A DNA stretch of 64,000 nt from Melieria omissa (taxonomy: Eukaryota > Arthropoda > Insecta > Diptera > Ulidiidae): NCBI GenBank assembly GCA_963971225.1, contig OZ020267.1, positions 682,001 to 746,000 on the forward strand, read 5' to 3'. Shown here piece after piece: positions 26,862 through 37,427 of the stretch. Position numbers and translations under genes: made by a program. The notes under the pieces were generated by a model. The model saw nothing but the letters and a program-made list of their open reading frames with translations, did not search any database and had not been told where the DNA came from. How positions within the stretch are numbered: position 1 is the stretch's first letter; each line of letters starts with the position of its first letter.

Positions 26862-29617
26862 CAGGGACCGTAACAGTTATAAGTTTTATTATAAAAGTCA
26901 ATGTTTAAGACTTATTTTTTACTTTTATTTAATGGCTCAATAAATAACACTTATTCTTCTAAAAATCCTATAACAATTCTTTTTGATTTTTTTCTTATCT
27001 TATCTTATTTCCACAAACAGTTTTTTTCAATGTTTATTTTAGTTGTCCTATGATAACAATTATTGGTGAGTTATTTAAAAAGTCGTTAATAAAAATCATT
27101 CTGTGACTTTTATTTATAAAAGTCATCAACAAAAATTATTCAGTGTCTTGTTTTTAAGTCATCAATTAAAATTATTCAGTGACTTATTTTTAAGTCGCAA
27201 TATAAAAGAAATAAAAAAAATTAAATATCAAAATGTATATATATATTCTTGATCGATTCAACAAGACCTGACTTGACAATTCTGTTTTCTGGAAGAAGAA
27301 AATAAAGGTAACCAGTGGCGTCCCCAGGGGGGGATTAGGGGGATGGATCCCCCCCCCCTTGGTCGGAGAATTCACTTATGCAATTTGCTATAACAATATG
27401 GAATTGTGAAACCTTTTTACTATTTGCTTTATCGCTTCTGTAATCACCCACTTAAAACCTAATAACTGAACCTCCCATGATCTGGCCAGACCATAATGTA
27501 AACAAGATGATAGTCGAGGATTGTTGTTAAGGATATAAAAAAACCAGAAAGTGTGAATACAATGATTTCTGTTGCTTGTCTACATTATTTTTACGTAAAA
27601 CGGTGAAAATATACTACAATAATTAAGTAAATAGCGAGTTTCAACTTTAATGAGTTAATTTTGAAATTAAAAAAATACGGCAGTAAAGCAAAATAATTAA
27701 AAAAATGTATAAATGTAAAATACGTTACTTATGGATCTACTTCAGCTGCTTGACCAATGCAATTATTTCAACAATATAATGCAGTATCATGACTATACCA
27801 CATTGAGATTTTACATTCGACACATACAAATCGGGTTTTGATATATATATTTCTGGATTCCTTGCACTGTTAATAATTCTGAACTGCTTTGCCAAAGAAA
27901 AATATGCAAAACATGCTCTACATGTTGTTGTTCATGCTGAACTGGCCGGATATCGTTTTCCTTGTCGCCTTCGTCGTTGCTATCTTCACATTGAACTATC
28001 TAAACGACCATTTTTTCTATCAGTATCAGAAGCTTCGTTTTGTTCAGGGCCAAATGAAAGCGTGAAATTGGCAGCACCGTTATTATTGCCTCTCGCAGCA
28101 AATTATTTAATATCTTAAATTCGTTGCTCTAAAGCATTAGTTTCCGCTATTGCTAAGGAAATTTTTTTAGAGATTTTCCTCTCTGATTTAACTCCAGCGT
28201 CGAAGTTCAAAAACAATGTCCACCTGATTCTCAAAATAGCATTATCTTCCTTTCATCTCTGTCACAGAAAACACCCAATCGAATTGGAAAATGGATAAGT
28301 ATTAATTTTGAATATGTTCCAACATTATTTTCCAACAAAAATTATAATTTATTAACCCAAAGAAAATAAAAGCCAAGGCGAACGAAAAACACTTGGACCA
28401 GGTACATTTTGCGCCAGCTAATTTACGTCACTATTAACGGGATGGCACGAAAAAAGTGCTTCAAATCGGGTCAGATGGAAAAACCTAGTTGAAAATATAT
28501 ATATAATATAAAAAAATATTTATTAACAATTCTGACAATAATTACGTCGAAAATAACAAAAAAAAAAACTGAAAATAACTGGCAAATTTGTATGAAAATG
28601 CACCATGGTCTGGCCAAGCCATGGTTTTGGGTTTTGTGCTTAGAAAGGATCAGTTAAGGATATCATGAAATTTGAGCTCGATAGCTTAATTACAACATTA
28701 CTAAAGTGGATCCAAAGTTCAATATGGTCTGGCCAGAACCGGATACCCGCAGAAGGGTTAAGAATAAATGAATAAAAAAAATCAGCATTGCATTTGTTCT
28801 CGCAGAATAGTTGTATTTTCAATGTTCCCAAAAGTGTCGACTATTTACCAAAATAGTAATCAAACGCAGGCTTCATGCCAACCCTGCATCAGCTGTTGAA
28901 ATTAAAAAAAAATTCACTTATATAGTTTTGGTAAATTGCGGGTAAACATGGAAACATGGTCACCTCTATCATAATTAAATTTCAGAACGTCATACATTTT
29001 GTAAATGTTTGATTTCTTTTACATAGCTGGTGTGCTTTTTAAAATACGTCTTTTGGTTTTTCGTAATTCTATTAGCAGTTGTTTTCGAAATGTCATAACT
29101 TAAAACAAACTTGAATTTTTTGGTTGGGATTTTATGACTTAAAAATACATGTCACTTGAATTTTGTGTTTTAAGAAGTTTATGTTAGTATATGTATACAT
29201 ATATGTATGTATGTACAATTTTATTCAACATGTATTAAAAATAATACGCAAAGATGAAAGTATAAAAATGGCGTTCAACTGCATTTTCTGCATATCCCCC
29301 CCCTTCCCGAAATCCTGGGGACGCCACTGAAAGTAACTGAATGTTTTTTATTACTTTTATAAATAAAATAATTTTATTTGTGGACTAATATGAAAAAAAT
29401 TTAAAATAATTGTTTTTAAAGGATTTTTAAAATATAAACAAAAAATAATTCTTATTTTTAATTTTTCCATAAAAATTAAAAAAAACAGTTTTTCCCAAGT
29501 TTGATTCTCCGTGCGAAAACAAATTTATTGGTATATTTAATTTATTTGTATGACCTTTCCTTCATAGTAATTTTTACAAACATAGTTTTCATAAATAACT
29601 GTTATTTCCGGTCCCTG
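26862..29617. mobile_element. non-autonomous hAT-type element (outer), interrupted by another
   Basis: The ends are CAGGGACCG on the left and CGGTCCCTG on the right, each followed inward by imperfect complementary AACAGTTAT and TTTT/AAAA blocks. A perfect 8-bp duplication, GTCCTAAC, lies at 26854-26861 and 29618-29625, as expected for hAT transposition. After removal of the inner element and its duplication the outer element is about 0.73 kb. It has no coding capacity and contains repeats of 'ATTATTCAGTG.CTT.TTTTTAAGTC' at about 27,120-27,200. Confidence 0.88.
27313..29329. mobile_element. non-autonomous hAT-type element (inner), 2.0 kb
   Basis: Inverted ends CAGTGGCGTCCCCAGG are identical for 16 bp, followed by G-runs on both sides. 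The flanking 8-bp duplication is AAGGTAAC at 27305-27312 and AAAGTAAC at 29330-29337, seven of eight matching. No transposase frame remains. A 12-base word ATGGTCTGGCCA occurs three times inside: exactly complemented at 27483-27494 and forward at 28605-28616 and 28724-28735. Confidence 0.88.
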
Positions 29618-29625
29618 GTCCTAAC

Positions 29626-30025
29626 TTAAAATTTCTAAAATCGACTTTTTTCGATAACTTAATTCACAGTACGCATCTCTAACTACTTAAAAACTCCCTT
29701 TTTATCCCTCAAACACTGTAATCTCTTTTGTATTTAGCGTGCGATATGTTGAGACATACATATGTATATTCGTATGACCTTATAGGTACTACTCAGATAT
29801 TTAACGCGCAGTAAGAAATGTTTTTCAGAGAATAATAAAATAATAAAAATTAAATTAAATAAAAAAATGAAACTTGAAATTGCTCTCATCAACACATCTT
29901 TCAGAAAAACCCACCTTCTGTCATTATTCATACAGATACAGATCAGCATCCCAACACTATTCGCTGACGTAAAGGATGTTTTATAGGCTTTTAATAGTTT
30001 TAAACCAAGTATTGATTTGAAGTCA
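29626..30025. other. intergenic, no gene recognised
   Basis: AT-rich sequence between the nested elements and the SINE, with no coding or repeat structure that I recognise. Confidence 0.35.
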
Positions 30026-30182
30026 GCAGCCGCCGTGGCTCAGTTGGTTAGTGCGATGGGCCGCGAGTCAAATGCGACGCTCGAACCCAGGTTCAAGACT
30101 CCGTTGCTGCTAACACCGAAAAAAGAAAAACAACAATTTTTCTTTCGGCGGCTGTTCTCTCTCTCTCGCTTGTAAAAAAAAA
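30026..30182 (+). repeat. tRNA-derived SINE, copy 1
   Basis: The head has a good RNA polymerase III A box, TGGCTCAGTTGG (30036-30047), and a near-consensus B box, GGTTCAAGACT (30090-30100). A unique body with AACAACAATTTTTCTT follows, and the copy ends in a run of nine A. A second copy at 54584 shares about 130 bp with few differences. Because the tRNA-like part lacks an acceptor stem closing normally, I call it a SINE and not a tRNA gene. Confidence 0.72.
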
Positions 30183-30639
30183 TAGCATGCTGATGTTTTC
30201 GGTAGTTAAAAGTAACAATGTGAATAATTCGTTCACAGGAAAAACAAAATCGATTGCACACAAGACTGGACCTTATTAATTGCCAGTGACAGAGTGCAAT
30301 TCGATCTCTCCAAATTCTGCGGCAAGTAAAAAACTTGACGGAAGCATGAGCCACTTCCAAAAGAAATACGATTGAACCGAAGAGTCGAGTTTCCTCAATT
30401 TCAGGAAACCCTATCAAATGACTTCTAAATTGGGAAGTTGAAATCTTCGGAACAATAAAAACATAAAATGCATCAAGTCAACGCAACAAACAAGTCTCAT
30501 ATAGACGTGTATTCAAATCAGACATTTTATTGGAATCCAGAGGAAACCGTCAGTGCTCTACAAGTTGTATACTCAGCCGTTTGCCACAATAACGACTTCG
30601 ACTTTGAAGTGGTGCTTATTCTAACAATCGAAGTCTAAG
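30183..30639. other. intergenic between the SINE and the 3' end of string
   Basis: No gene or repeat is recognised. A minus-strand open frame at 30040-30417 overlaps the SINE and is not credible. Confidence 0.35.
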
Positions 30640-31856
30640 TTATTAGTTTTCTTTATTCTGCTATGAACACAAGTAGACAATTAAAGACGAAAAACCAACC
30701 GAAATAAAACGAAAAGAAAAATTACAATTACAAAATAATCACTAAAATTCTTTTTTATATTGCATTTTGTGGTGGTTTTGTTTAATACGAAAAAGAAAGC
30801 TATGCTTTAAAAATAAAAAGGGTCTTATAACATAAAATAAGCGTAATTATGCTGGACAAGTTTTTAACTTTACGTTGGGCTTTCGCTTGCGCCTCTTCCG
30901 CGTGGCTGCAAATGTTTTTCGTTTTACTTTCCTCTCACATATAGATATGTACGTATGTGTGCGAGTGTGCGTGTGTTTTGGTGCTGTAATTGTTTAAATT
31001 CTAAACTAATCGATTACAAACCAAATAAATATAATCCAGAAAAACCAAAAACTTTTAAATAAATAAATTTGCGGTTGCATTTCGTTGGTTGTTCATTTTT
31101 GTTGTTTGCTTGCGTATTGGCTTGAGTGCTTTTGCACGAAAACAAAATATTACATAATAATGCACAAATTTCATTTTAACGTTCGCTAAAATTATACATA
31201 GAGACGTACACTAGAACTAAGCTCAAATTTAGCTAAAAAATATATTAAAATATATGCAAAAGTATGCGGTTATATACACATGTTTATAAATAACTTATGC
31301 CTCTGGCGTGTATGTGTGTGTCCGTATTGGAAAAAAAACATTTGTACACCGGCAACTACCAAAGCAAATCATAGCAAATAAATCAAAAAACAAAAAATCT
31401 CTTGCAAATCTGAACACACACATACATGCCCACACATACACACACACACACACAACTCAAACCCACATACGTATATGGATTGCCAATGGGCAAAATGTTA
31501 CTACAAAATATAATCCAGACTGGACAAAAACAGGAAATACAAAAATCAACAAGAACTAAGCAATCTTAATCTGATGAATGGTGAATGCGCCTGTGGTGTG
31601 GTGTTGTGTGCTAAGCTGAGATGGACTGATGTGGTGTTCTGTGGGTAGGTACTGCTAGCTATCATTGGCAGTTGTTTTTATGATTATGTGGTTGAATTAA
31701 CGTTAGTAGTGGTGGATTAAAGCTGGGCTTTCCAAGCGATTTTTGAACTGAAGTTTGCTCTTGCATTTGTACTAAGTTCGTGATTTGTTCCTGCCGGCGA
31801 ACGACCACGCCACGATCTCGCGGCGCCCACTTCGGCCCTGCCGCAATGAACAGTTA
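30640..31856 (-). other. probable 3' UTR of string
   Basis: The region after the string stop is AT-rich and non-coding. The first clear minus-strand AATAAA lies at 30657-30652, which would give a 1.2-kb 3' UTR. The stretch contains overlapping ATTTA pentamers on the minus strand (around 31,062-31,072), typical of unstable messages, and a CA/TG microsatellite at about 31,430-31,456. Confidence 0.5.
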
Positions 31857-34800
31857 TCACAGCATTAGGCGGGAGCGGGACTTTTTTATGCGTGATGTCG
31901 CTCCGCCGAGGCCGTCGCCGTTCCACGACTTGGACTTGGCCCGAAAGTGACGGTAGGCGTTGCTGTAAGACGGCTCCAGCATCGGCCGATACGACTCTGG
32001 GTCGCACAGCTCGGCGTGGGTCTCGTAAAATTCTTTGTAGCCGTTGTGCAATAGATAAATTTCCGGGTAGTCAAGCGCAGGGTACGAGTTGCGCGCACGG
32101 TCGTTGTTCCGCAAAAATCGTGACAGCTTGGGTCCGCGCTCCGACGAAAATTCGCAATGGAAGATGATTATGTGCCGCTTGCAGCCTTCGCCGCCTCGTT
32201 GTTGTTCAGTCTTCTGTTGAGTAAGGAACTCCTCTATGATCTGCTCCTGTGTGTAGAGATTCTGCGCGCCCCGTATGTGACCACCCTCATACTCATATGG
32301 GTAGCGGCAGTCGATGATTCGATAGCTGGCCACCTGGTCGTCGAAATCGCCGCGTAGCAGGCGAGCCATTGTCTCGCACGAGATAGAGTTGAGGTCGCGG
32401 TGACGGCCATCCATCAACGGCAGCGCGAAAGGCTTACTAAAGTCCCCGATCAGACCGGGTTCGTCCTTGTTTTCGGAGCGCGCCAGCGCGGACATAATCT
32501 CAGCATCGTTCATCGATACACATTTGCGTAGCGGTATGTGGTGGCTGTGAGTCTTAACACCACCGCTTTCATGGCCGCCACTTGTTCGCGTCAGCACCAT
32601 CGTCAGCGAGTCGTTGAGGTTTTCCTTCTCATCGCCACGATAGCGTTTTATTTGCACGGGGGAGCTTGTCGTCGAGGGCGGATCGGGGCGTTTAAAGCAG
32701 CAATTGTCTACACCAGCTGACAGCCGCGAAAGCGGCGTGGTACTGGAGGGTCCAGTCTTTTGTGTTGATTTCATCACTTCTGGTGTCTTTGGTTGCGGTT
32801 GCTGGTAGTTCTCAGTCATGCTTAGGCAGCGGCGTGCTGGCGGCCGGCGCATTTCAGGCGTCTGAGGTAACAGCTGCTGCTGTGGCGGCGAGGAAGCGGT
32901 CTTGATCTTGCCGCTGATGAGCGAGTTCAGATCGCTTGGGAAATTCAGCTGCACACTCGACCCTGAACCGATCTGCTGTTCCAATGACTCCATCTCGAAG
33001 TGCTCCAGGTAGTCGTCGTCCATAGAGGATTCCATCGACCCGGAAGACAGGCTGTGAAAGATGCGCAGCTCCTTGCTCGGCGCGTTTGTACTGGCGGTGC
33101 TCCCACTATTCGCAGTCTGCAGTAACTTTTGTTGGCGGGTAGTGGTGTTGGTGGCCAGCTGCTGTCGCAACTTCTGTGCTCCAGCACGCTCGATGATGTG
33201 GAAACGCCGCGGCGAGCCCTCCGGTAGCAGCAATCCCATGTGCTCCGGTAGGTCGCTGAACGGGTGACCCACCCGATGGGATGGCGAGGCGCTGTTCGAG
33301 TCATCGTCACAGTCATCGTGCTCGTTACCATAGAAAGACAACTCATCGACAGCCATGTCGTGCATAGGGGCGTCCAGGTTGAGATGGTGGTGGCGGGTGT
33401 CCAGGTCACGTGGCATCTGACAGCTAGAATGCGAGAAAACAGAAGAAATGTGGCATTAGTGGATGTATTTGGCGTTTTTCGAGCACATTACTCGACCCAG
33501 AATTGAAAGAAGAAAATCAAAATAAAAATTCGCAGGTATTTACAAACAAATCAAATAGACTCGGCTGCCGTCAGAGAAAAGCCAGAGAGGTGTCATCGTC
33601 GTCGCTTGCTGGGCTCTGCTCTGAGGACATTCGAAGCAAAACTAAACTAAATTCGGCACTGGCGTGAGCGGTTGGTTGAGTTGTCAACACCGGCACCAAC
33701 GATAGCCACAAAGACAGTCGCGGCCGTGCCGCAGCGGCTGGAGGGTTCATTCAACTCAAAATGCGTTCAACTAGAGGCTGATAACAATGAATGCGTGGTA
33801 TTGAGCGCCGTGGTGCTGGTTGCAACAACGACAGCAGTTGGCAGCTTGGCGAGGGAGCGCACTTCGACTACACGAGCAACGAGGGAATGCACGTAGTGAC
33901 AGCGAGGGTTGTTCGCATGAGCAGCAATAGACCACCACCGCAACAATAGCGCATTGAGCTCTACTGTACTGCGCACTGCAGTCGTTCTTCGTGCGCAGGC
34001 GCACAACACGACGGGCCACCAAACGAATGCGCTTAAAAGGGAGGAGCGGGGATAGGAAAGAGTAGTACACAAATTAAGAGGGCGAGCGGCCACCACCGGC
34101 GAAACTCAATGCACTGCCGAATTTGGAATGGAAATTATGTCTGCAGATGTTGTTTCTTTGCCGGCTGACTAACTTCACTGGCTAGACTGGCGGCTGGTGA
34201 CACAGCGACTGCCAAGTTGGACTGGGAATCGTCTACCGCACGGCTATGCAATACTCGTAACAAGCCACGCAATGGAGGAAACGAAGCAAGAATGCCCTGA
34301 AATAATTTCCGATTCACGCTACTTGCGCGACTTAAATACACGCAGCCGGTTGCGGCTGTCGCCCTCCCTCTTTGCGTGCGGTGTTCTCCCTGTTACAACC
34401 TCCCCCAACAACAATGCTATTGCCAAAGACATCAACTCAGGGGCAACTTGTTCGTTGGTACAAATGCACGCGGGCGCTGTTAGAAGCGTAAACTGTTTTG
34501 CTTTCGAATTGTCCAAAGGGCGGCAGGGCAACCATTGTTATTCGGATAGTTCATTGGTGCGATTTGAAACTTTAGAAAACAGGCTAAGTTTCAAACTCAT
34601 TATTATTATTATTATTAAAAGTTTGTACAATAATAAATTATTCTAAAAAAAAAATGTAAGCGCTTTTCAAACTCAATATCTGATCTTGTCAGGCACATAC
34701 GATATAGTTTCGTATTTTGAAGAAAACAATTTTTATTTAGCAAAGATTTCGTGGAACACGATCTTAATGCCTTTCCGTTTCGGCTAAAGGAAAGATGACC

Positions 34801-36344
34801 ACCGCACCGATTAACATTTGTTATACAAAATTTGAAGGTTTAGTTATCAGTCGCTAACCGCTCTCGTCAATAATTCCTGCAACGCCGGCAAGAAACAAAT
34901 ACAACAAGATTCCATACCGACTGCAGTCAAAATGTTGAGTGTGGCCGTCATACGACTTCTCATTTTTATGCCCACCTTCAAAATCACAATTTTAAGATAA
35001 TCTCGTTGCGCCTATTTTAAAAGGAAGGAACAAAAAAAGTTTACAACATTACGCGAATGCGTCAAAACACTTAAACTGCCGGCAAAATAAAGCAAAAAGC
35101 TAATGCCAGCAGTATGTGAAGTAAGCCAACATTCACAACTCTACTCTCACTTTCAATCGCACGGGGACAATGAACGCCAGCCACGCCGCACGAACGATAC
35201 GTAAATAAAAAGGTAAACGTAAACACACAGCACAGCGAAGCCGAAAACTAAATGAAATGGAGTTCAAGTTCAGCGTCGTGCCGCGCAGCGCCGCCGCCCG
35301 CCACCCATAATGGAGTTCGAATTGAAGTTATACGCTAAGCCGCCAGCCACCAGCAGCAGAATGAGCACCGGCACCCACCAACCAACCAGTAGCGTGTGTG
35401 CTCAGAGCGAACAAACCGAGAAACGTGCTCTGAATTTAATCTACACCAGCTCAATTTTGTTTGCTGCAAATTAATTATTTTTTCGATTTATAAAAAATAC
35501 TTGCACTTTGTAGTCCAAACTCTTCAACAATTTCACTGCTTTTAGTAGCAGTCATTATTAATCCTTGACAAACATATTGTTTTGCAATTGGCAAGGATTG
35601 ATGATGTTTAGCTTTTAAAAAAATATCTAATATTCAGTTTCCAAATTCGGGGATCGAATTATACCACCGACCACCGTCCTCCAATTTGACGGCATCAACC
35701 AAGCGCCGACACCCAGAGCTACACCGACCTATTCGCAATGCTTTAAAACATCCACAATAGAGCCGAAAAACATATTTTACCAAACGAATAGTTATCGTCT
35801 TTGACTTCGTAAGACCAGGTTTCCACGCAAAAGGTTACGCCGGAAAATTGTTCTTTATTCCCTTTTGCTGTCAACGTGAGTGCTTCCACGCAGAAATAGC
35901 TCACTCTCTCTTGTTTTCTCTGTATGCTGTGCATGAAAATTCGTAACGAGCTCTGGAAATAGCTGACCACTTTCTCATTGTCACTATTTTCATTCGTAGT
36001 ACTCGCTGGATTTCTCCAAAAAATATTTAACGAACATCGATTTGGGGTTTTCTTTTCCGAGTAAGTTGATGAAACATTTGCTACAAGGCTATTTTCTCTC
36101 ACATTTTTTCCATGATCAAGAAGAAATAATAAAACTGTTTCAGCTGTTTGATACGGAACATTCAGCGGCAAATACAGCACGTTACATTTAACATTTTCAA
36201 CTCAATTTACAAGAACACATTTTACCCCTGAGTAGTTTTTGTTCTCAGGAAACACCCGCGCACTTTATTTAATATATTCATTTACCTGGCGCACTCCATG
36301 GCAATTTCAGCGCTGGTTTCTTCAACAATCGAGTCCCACAGCAT
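31857..36344 (-). CDS. stg: String, Cdc25-type dual-specificity phosphatase (mitotic inducer)
   Basis: Two coding exons on the minus strand, 36344-36286 and 33423-31857, join in phase 2 across a 2862-base GT-AG intron to encode 541 residues. The first exon reads MLWDSIVEETSAEIAMECA, like the start of Drosophila String. String removes inhibitory phosphates from Cdk1 and triggers entry into mitosis. The regulatory half has MGLLLPEGSPRRF, SLSSGSMESSMDD and two Arg-x-x-Ser sites (RRCLSMTEN, RKCVSMNDAEIMSALARSEN) that in Cdc25 proteins bind 14-3-3 after checkpoint phosphorylation. The rhodanese-fold catalytic domain starts near 375; the active site is HCEFSSERG with Cys443 and Arg449. The C-terminus SWNGDGLGGATSRIKKSRSR is nearly that of Drosophila. 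An alternative acceptor directly before the ATG at 33416 would break the frame. The protein is longer than in Drosophila (about 480) owing to the low-complexity N-terminal half. Confidence 0.95.
33424..36285 (-). other. intron of string
   Basis: The donor reads CCAG|GTAAAT at 36286/36285 and the acceptor TTCTAG at 33424. Content is non-coding as far as I can see. A TTA/ATT triplet run lies near 34,600-34,617. The part from 33,560 to 34,250 is unusually GC-rich and may be regulatory. Confidence 0.7.
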
Positions 36345-36946
36345 TTTTGTCTCGTGTAATCGATTTTCACAATTTTAGTAAATTCTTCTGTCCTTTGCTA
36401 ACACCTTAAACTGCTTAATGTAGCTTTTGGTGTATTGCTTTCCGTTTTTCAGTTTTCGTATGGCTGTTCAAGCGCTTAGTCCTTTTCGTTTGCTTACGGT
36501 CTGGATTTAAAACGCTGTTGCACTGCACATCGCTTTTCCTGCTATAGTTGCATTTTCGCGTACTGGATCGTTTCGCTGACTTCCCTTCAAAAATGCCACT
36601 GGCGCTGCTGCTGGCCTCCGCATGGAGCTGCACCAGTCGCACAATTTTTCCTGTTTTTTTTTTAATTTGCAGTGCACATGTCCTTTGGGCGCTTTGATCT
36701 ATTCCGTTTAAGTACTTTCAAGTTCTTGAACACACTCCATTTTGCGGTTTTCATACATTTTATCCAATTGTTGGCGAGAGAAATTGTTTGTTTATGCTTC
36801 ACTTAATTTGTTTTTAATGCTTTTTACTTTTCTTTAACAAATTAACTGCTCACGAAGTGTACTGAAGTCGGCCGAATAGGCGGGAAAAAGAAACGAGCAA
36901 TGCGCAACTTATACCAAACACCGCAAACAAAACTCAAACTCGAACT
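36345..36946 (-). promoter_or_regulatory. string 5' leader
   Basis: About 600 bases lie between the predicted start site and the ATG. At least five upstream ATG triplets occur on the transcribed strand (for example near 36,530, 36,619, 36,670 and 36,755), so either the leader is subject to translational control or it contains an unrecognised intron. Confidence 0.5.
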
Positions 36947-36978
36947 GAGAGCAAAATGTTCGACCAGTGCCTTTTATA
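36941..36978 (-). promoter_or_regulatory. core promoter of string (TATA box and initiator)
   Basis: On the minus strand TATAAAAG lies at 36978-36971 and the fly initiator TCAGTTC starts at 36948, with the A at 36946. The distance from the first T of TATA to that A is 32 bases, the usual spacing. This fixes a likely transcription start about 600 bases upstream of the coding start. Confidence 0.8.
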
Positions 36979-37419
36979 GAAAATCGGTTGCGCACTCAGT
37001 TTTGCAGCACTCACTAATGCTGCAGGGGAAAATTCGAGCGCGACAACGCCGGAGCGTAGCAATTAAAGGAGGGAGCACTGCACTTGAGCGGACTGCGGAA
37101 TGAGTGAGTGGCTTCGGGTTGACTCAAATCACAGAATTGGGCGCGAACGGCGCGAGCAAGACAAAAAAATCGTGCAAGCGATGGTGAATTGAGCGAGCGA
37201 GCGAACAGAAGCAGGAATGCAAGAGAATGCACGATTAGTGAAGATTTATCCCGGACTCGGGGATGCTGTTGTTGGTGTTTACCACGCTTTCACAAGGATA
37301 CAGGATAAAAAAGGCCAGGAACAAAACTGAGACTGACCCCAGCTCTATTTTTGTATCGTTTTCCTTCGTGTTTGGAGGCTTGGCGAAAGGCCAGGACCGT
37401 TTAGCTGGCACCATATACT
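36979..37419. promoter_or_regulatory. proximal upstream region of string
   Basis: Non-coding DNA directly upstream of the TATA box. It includes a run of GAGCGAGCGAGCGAA-like sequence near 37,190 (resembling GAGA-type sites), cut off by the hAT-type insertion at 37,428. The regulatory role is inferred from position. Confidence 0.45.
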
Positions 37420-37427
37420 GTCCTACC

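Noticed and set aside
30026..30110. Possible tRNA gene
   Set aside because: A and B boxes are present, but the acceptor stem does not close and the same sequence recurs at 54584 with a non-tRNA body, so a SINE is the better call.
33414..33423. String translation starting at the ATG at 33416, with the acceptor directly before it
   Set aside because: Splicing at CAG before that ATG breaks the frame from exon 1. The acceptor seven bases upstream keeps it and restores the conserved N-terminus.
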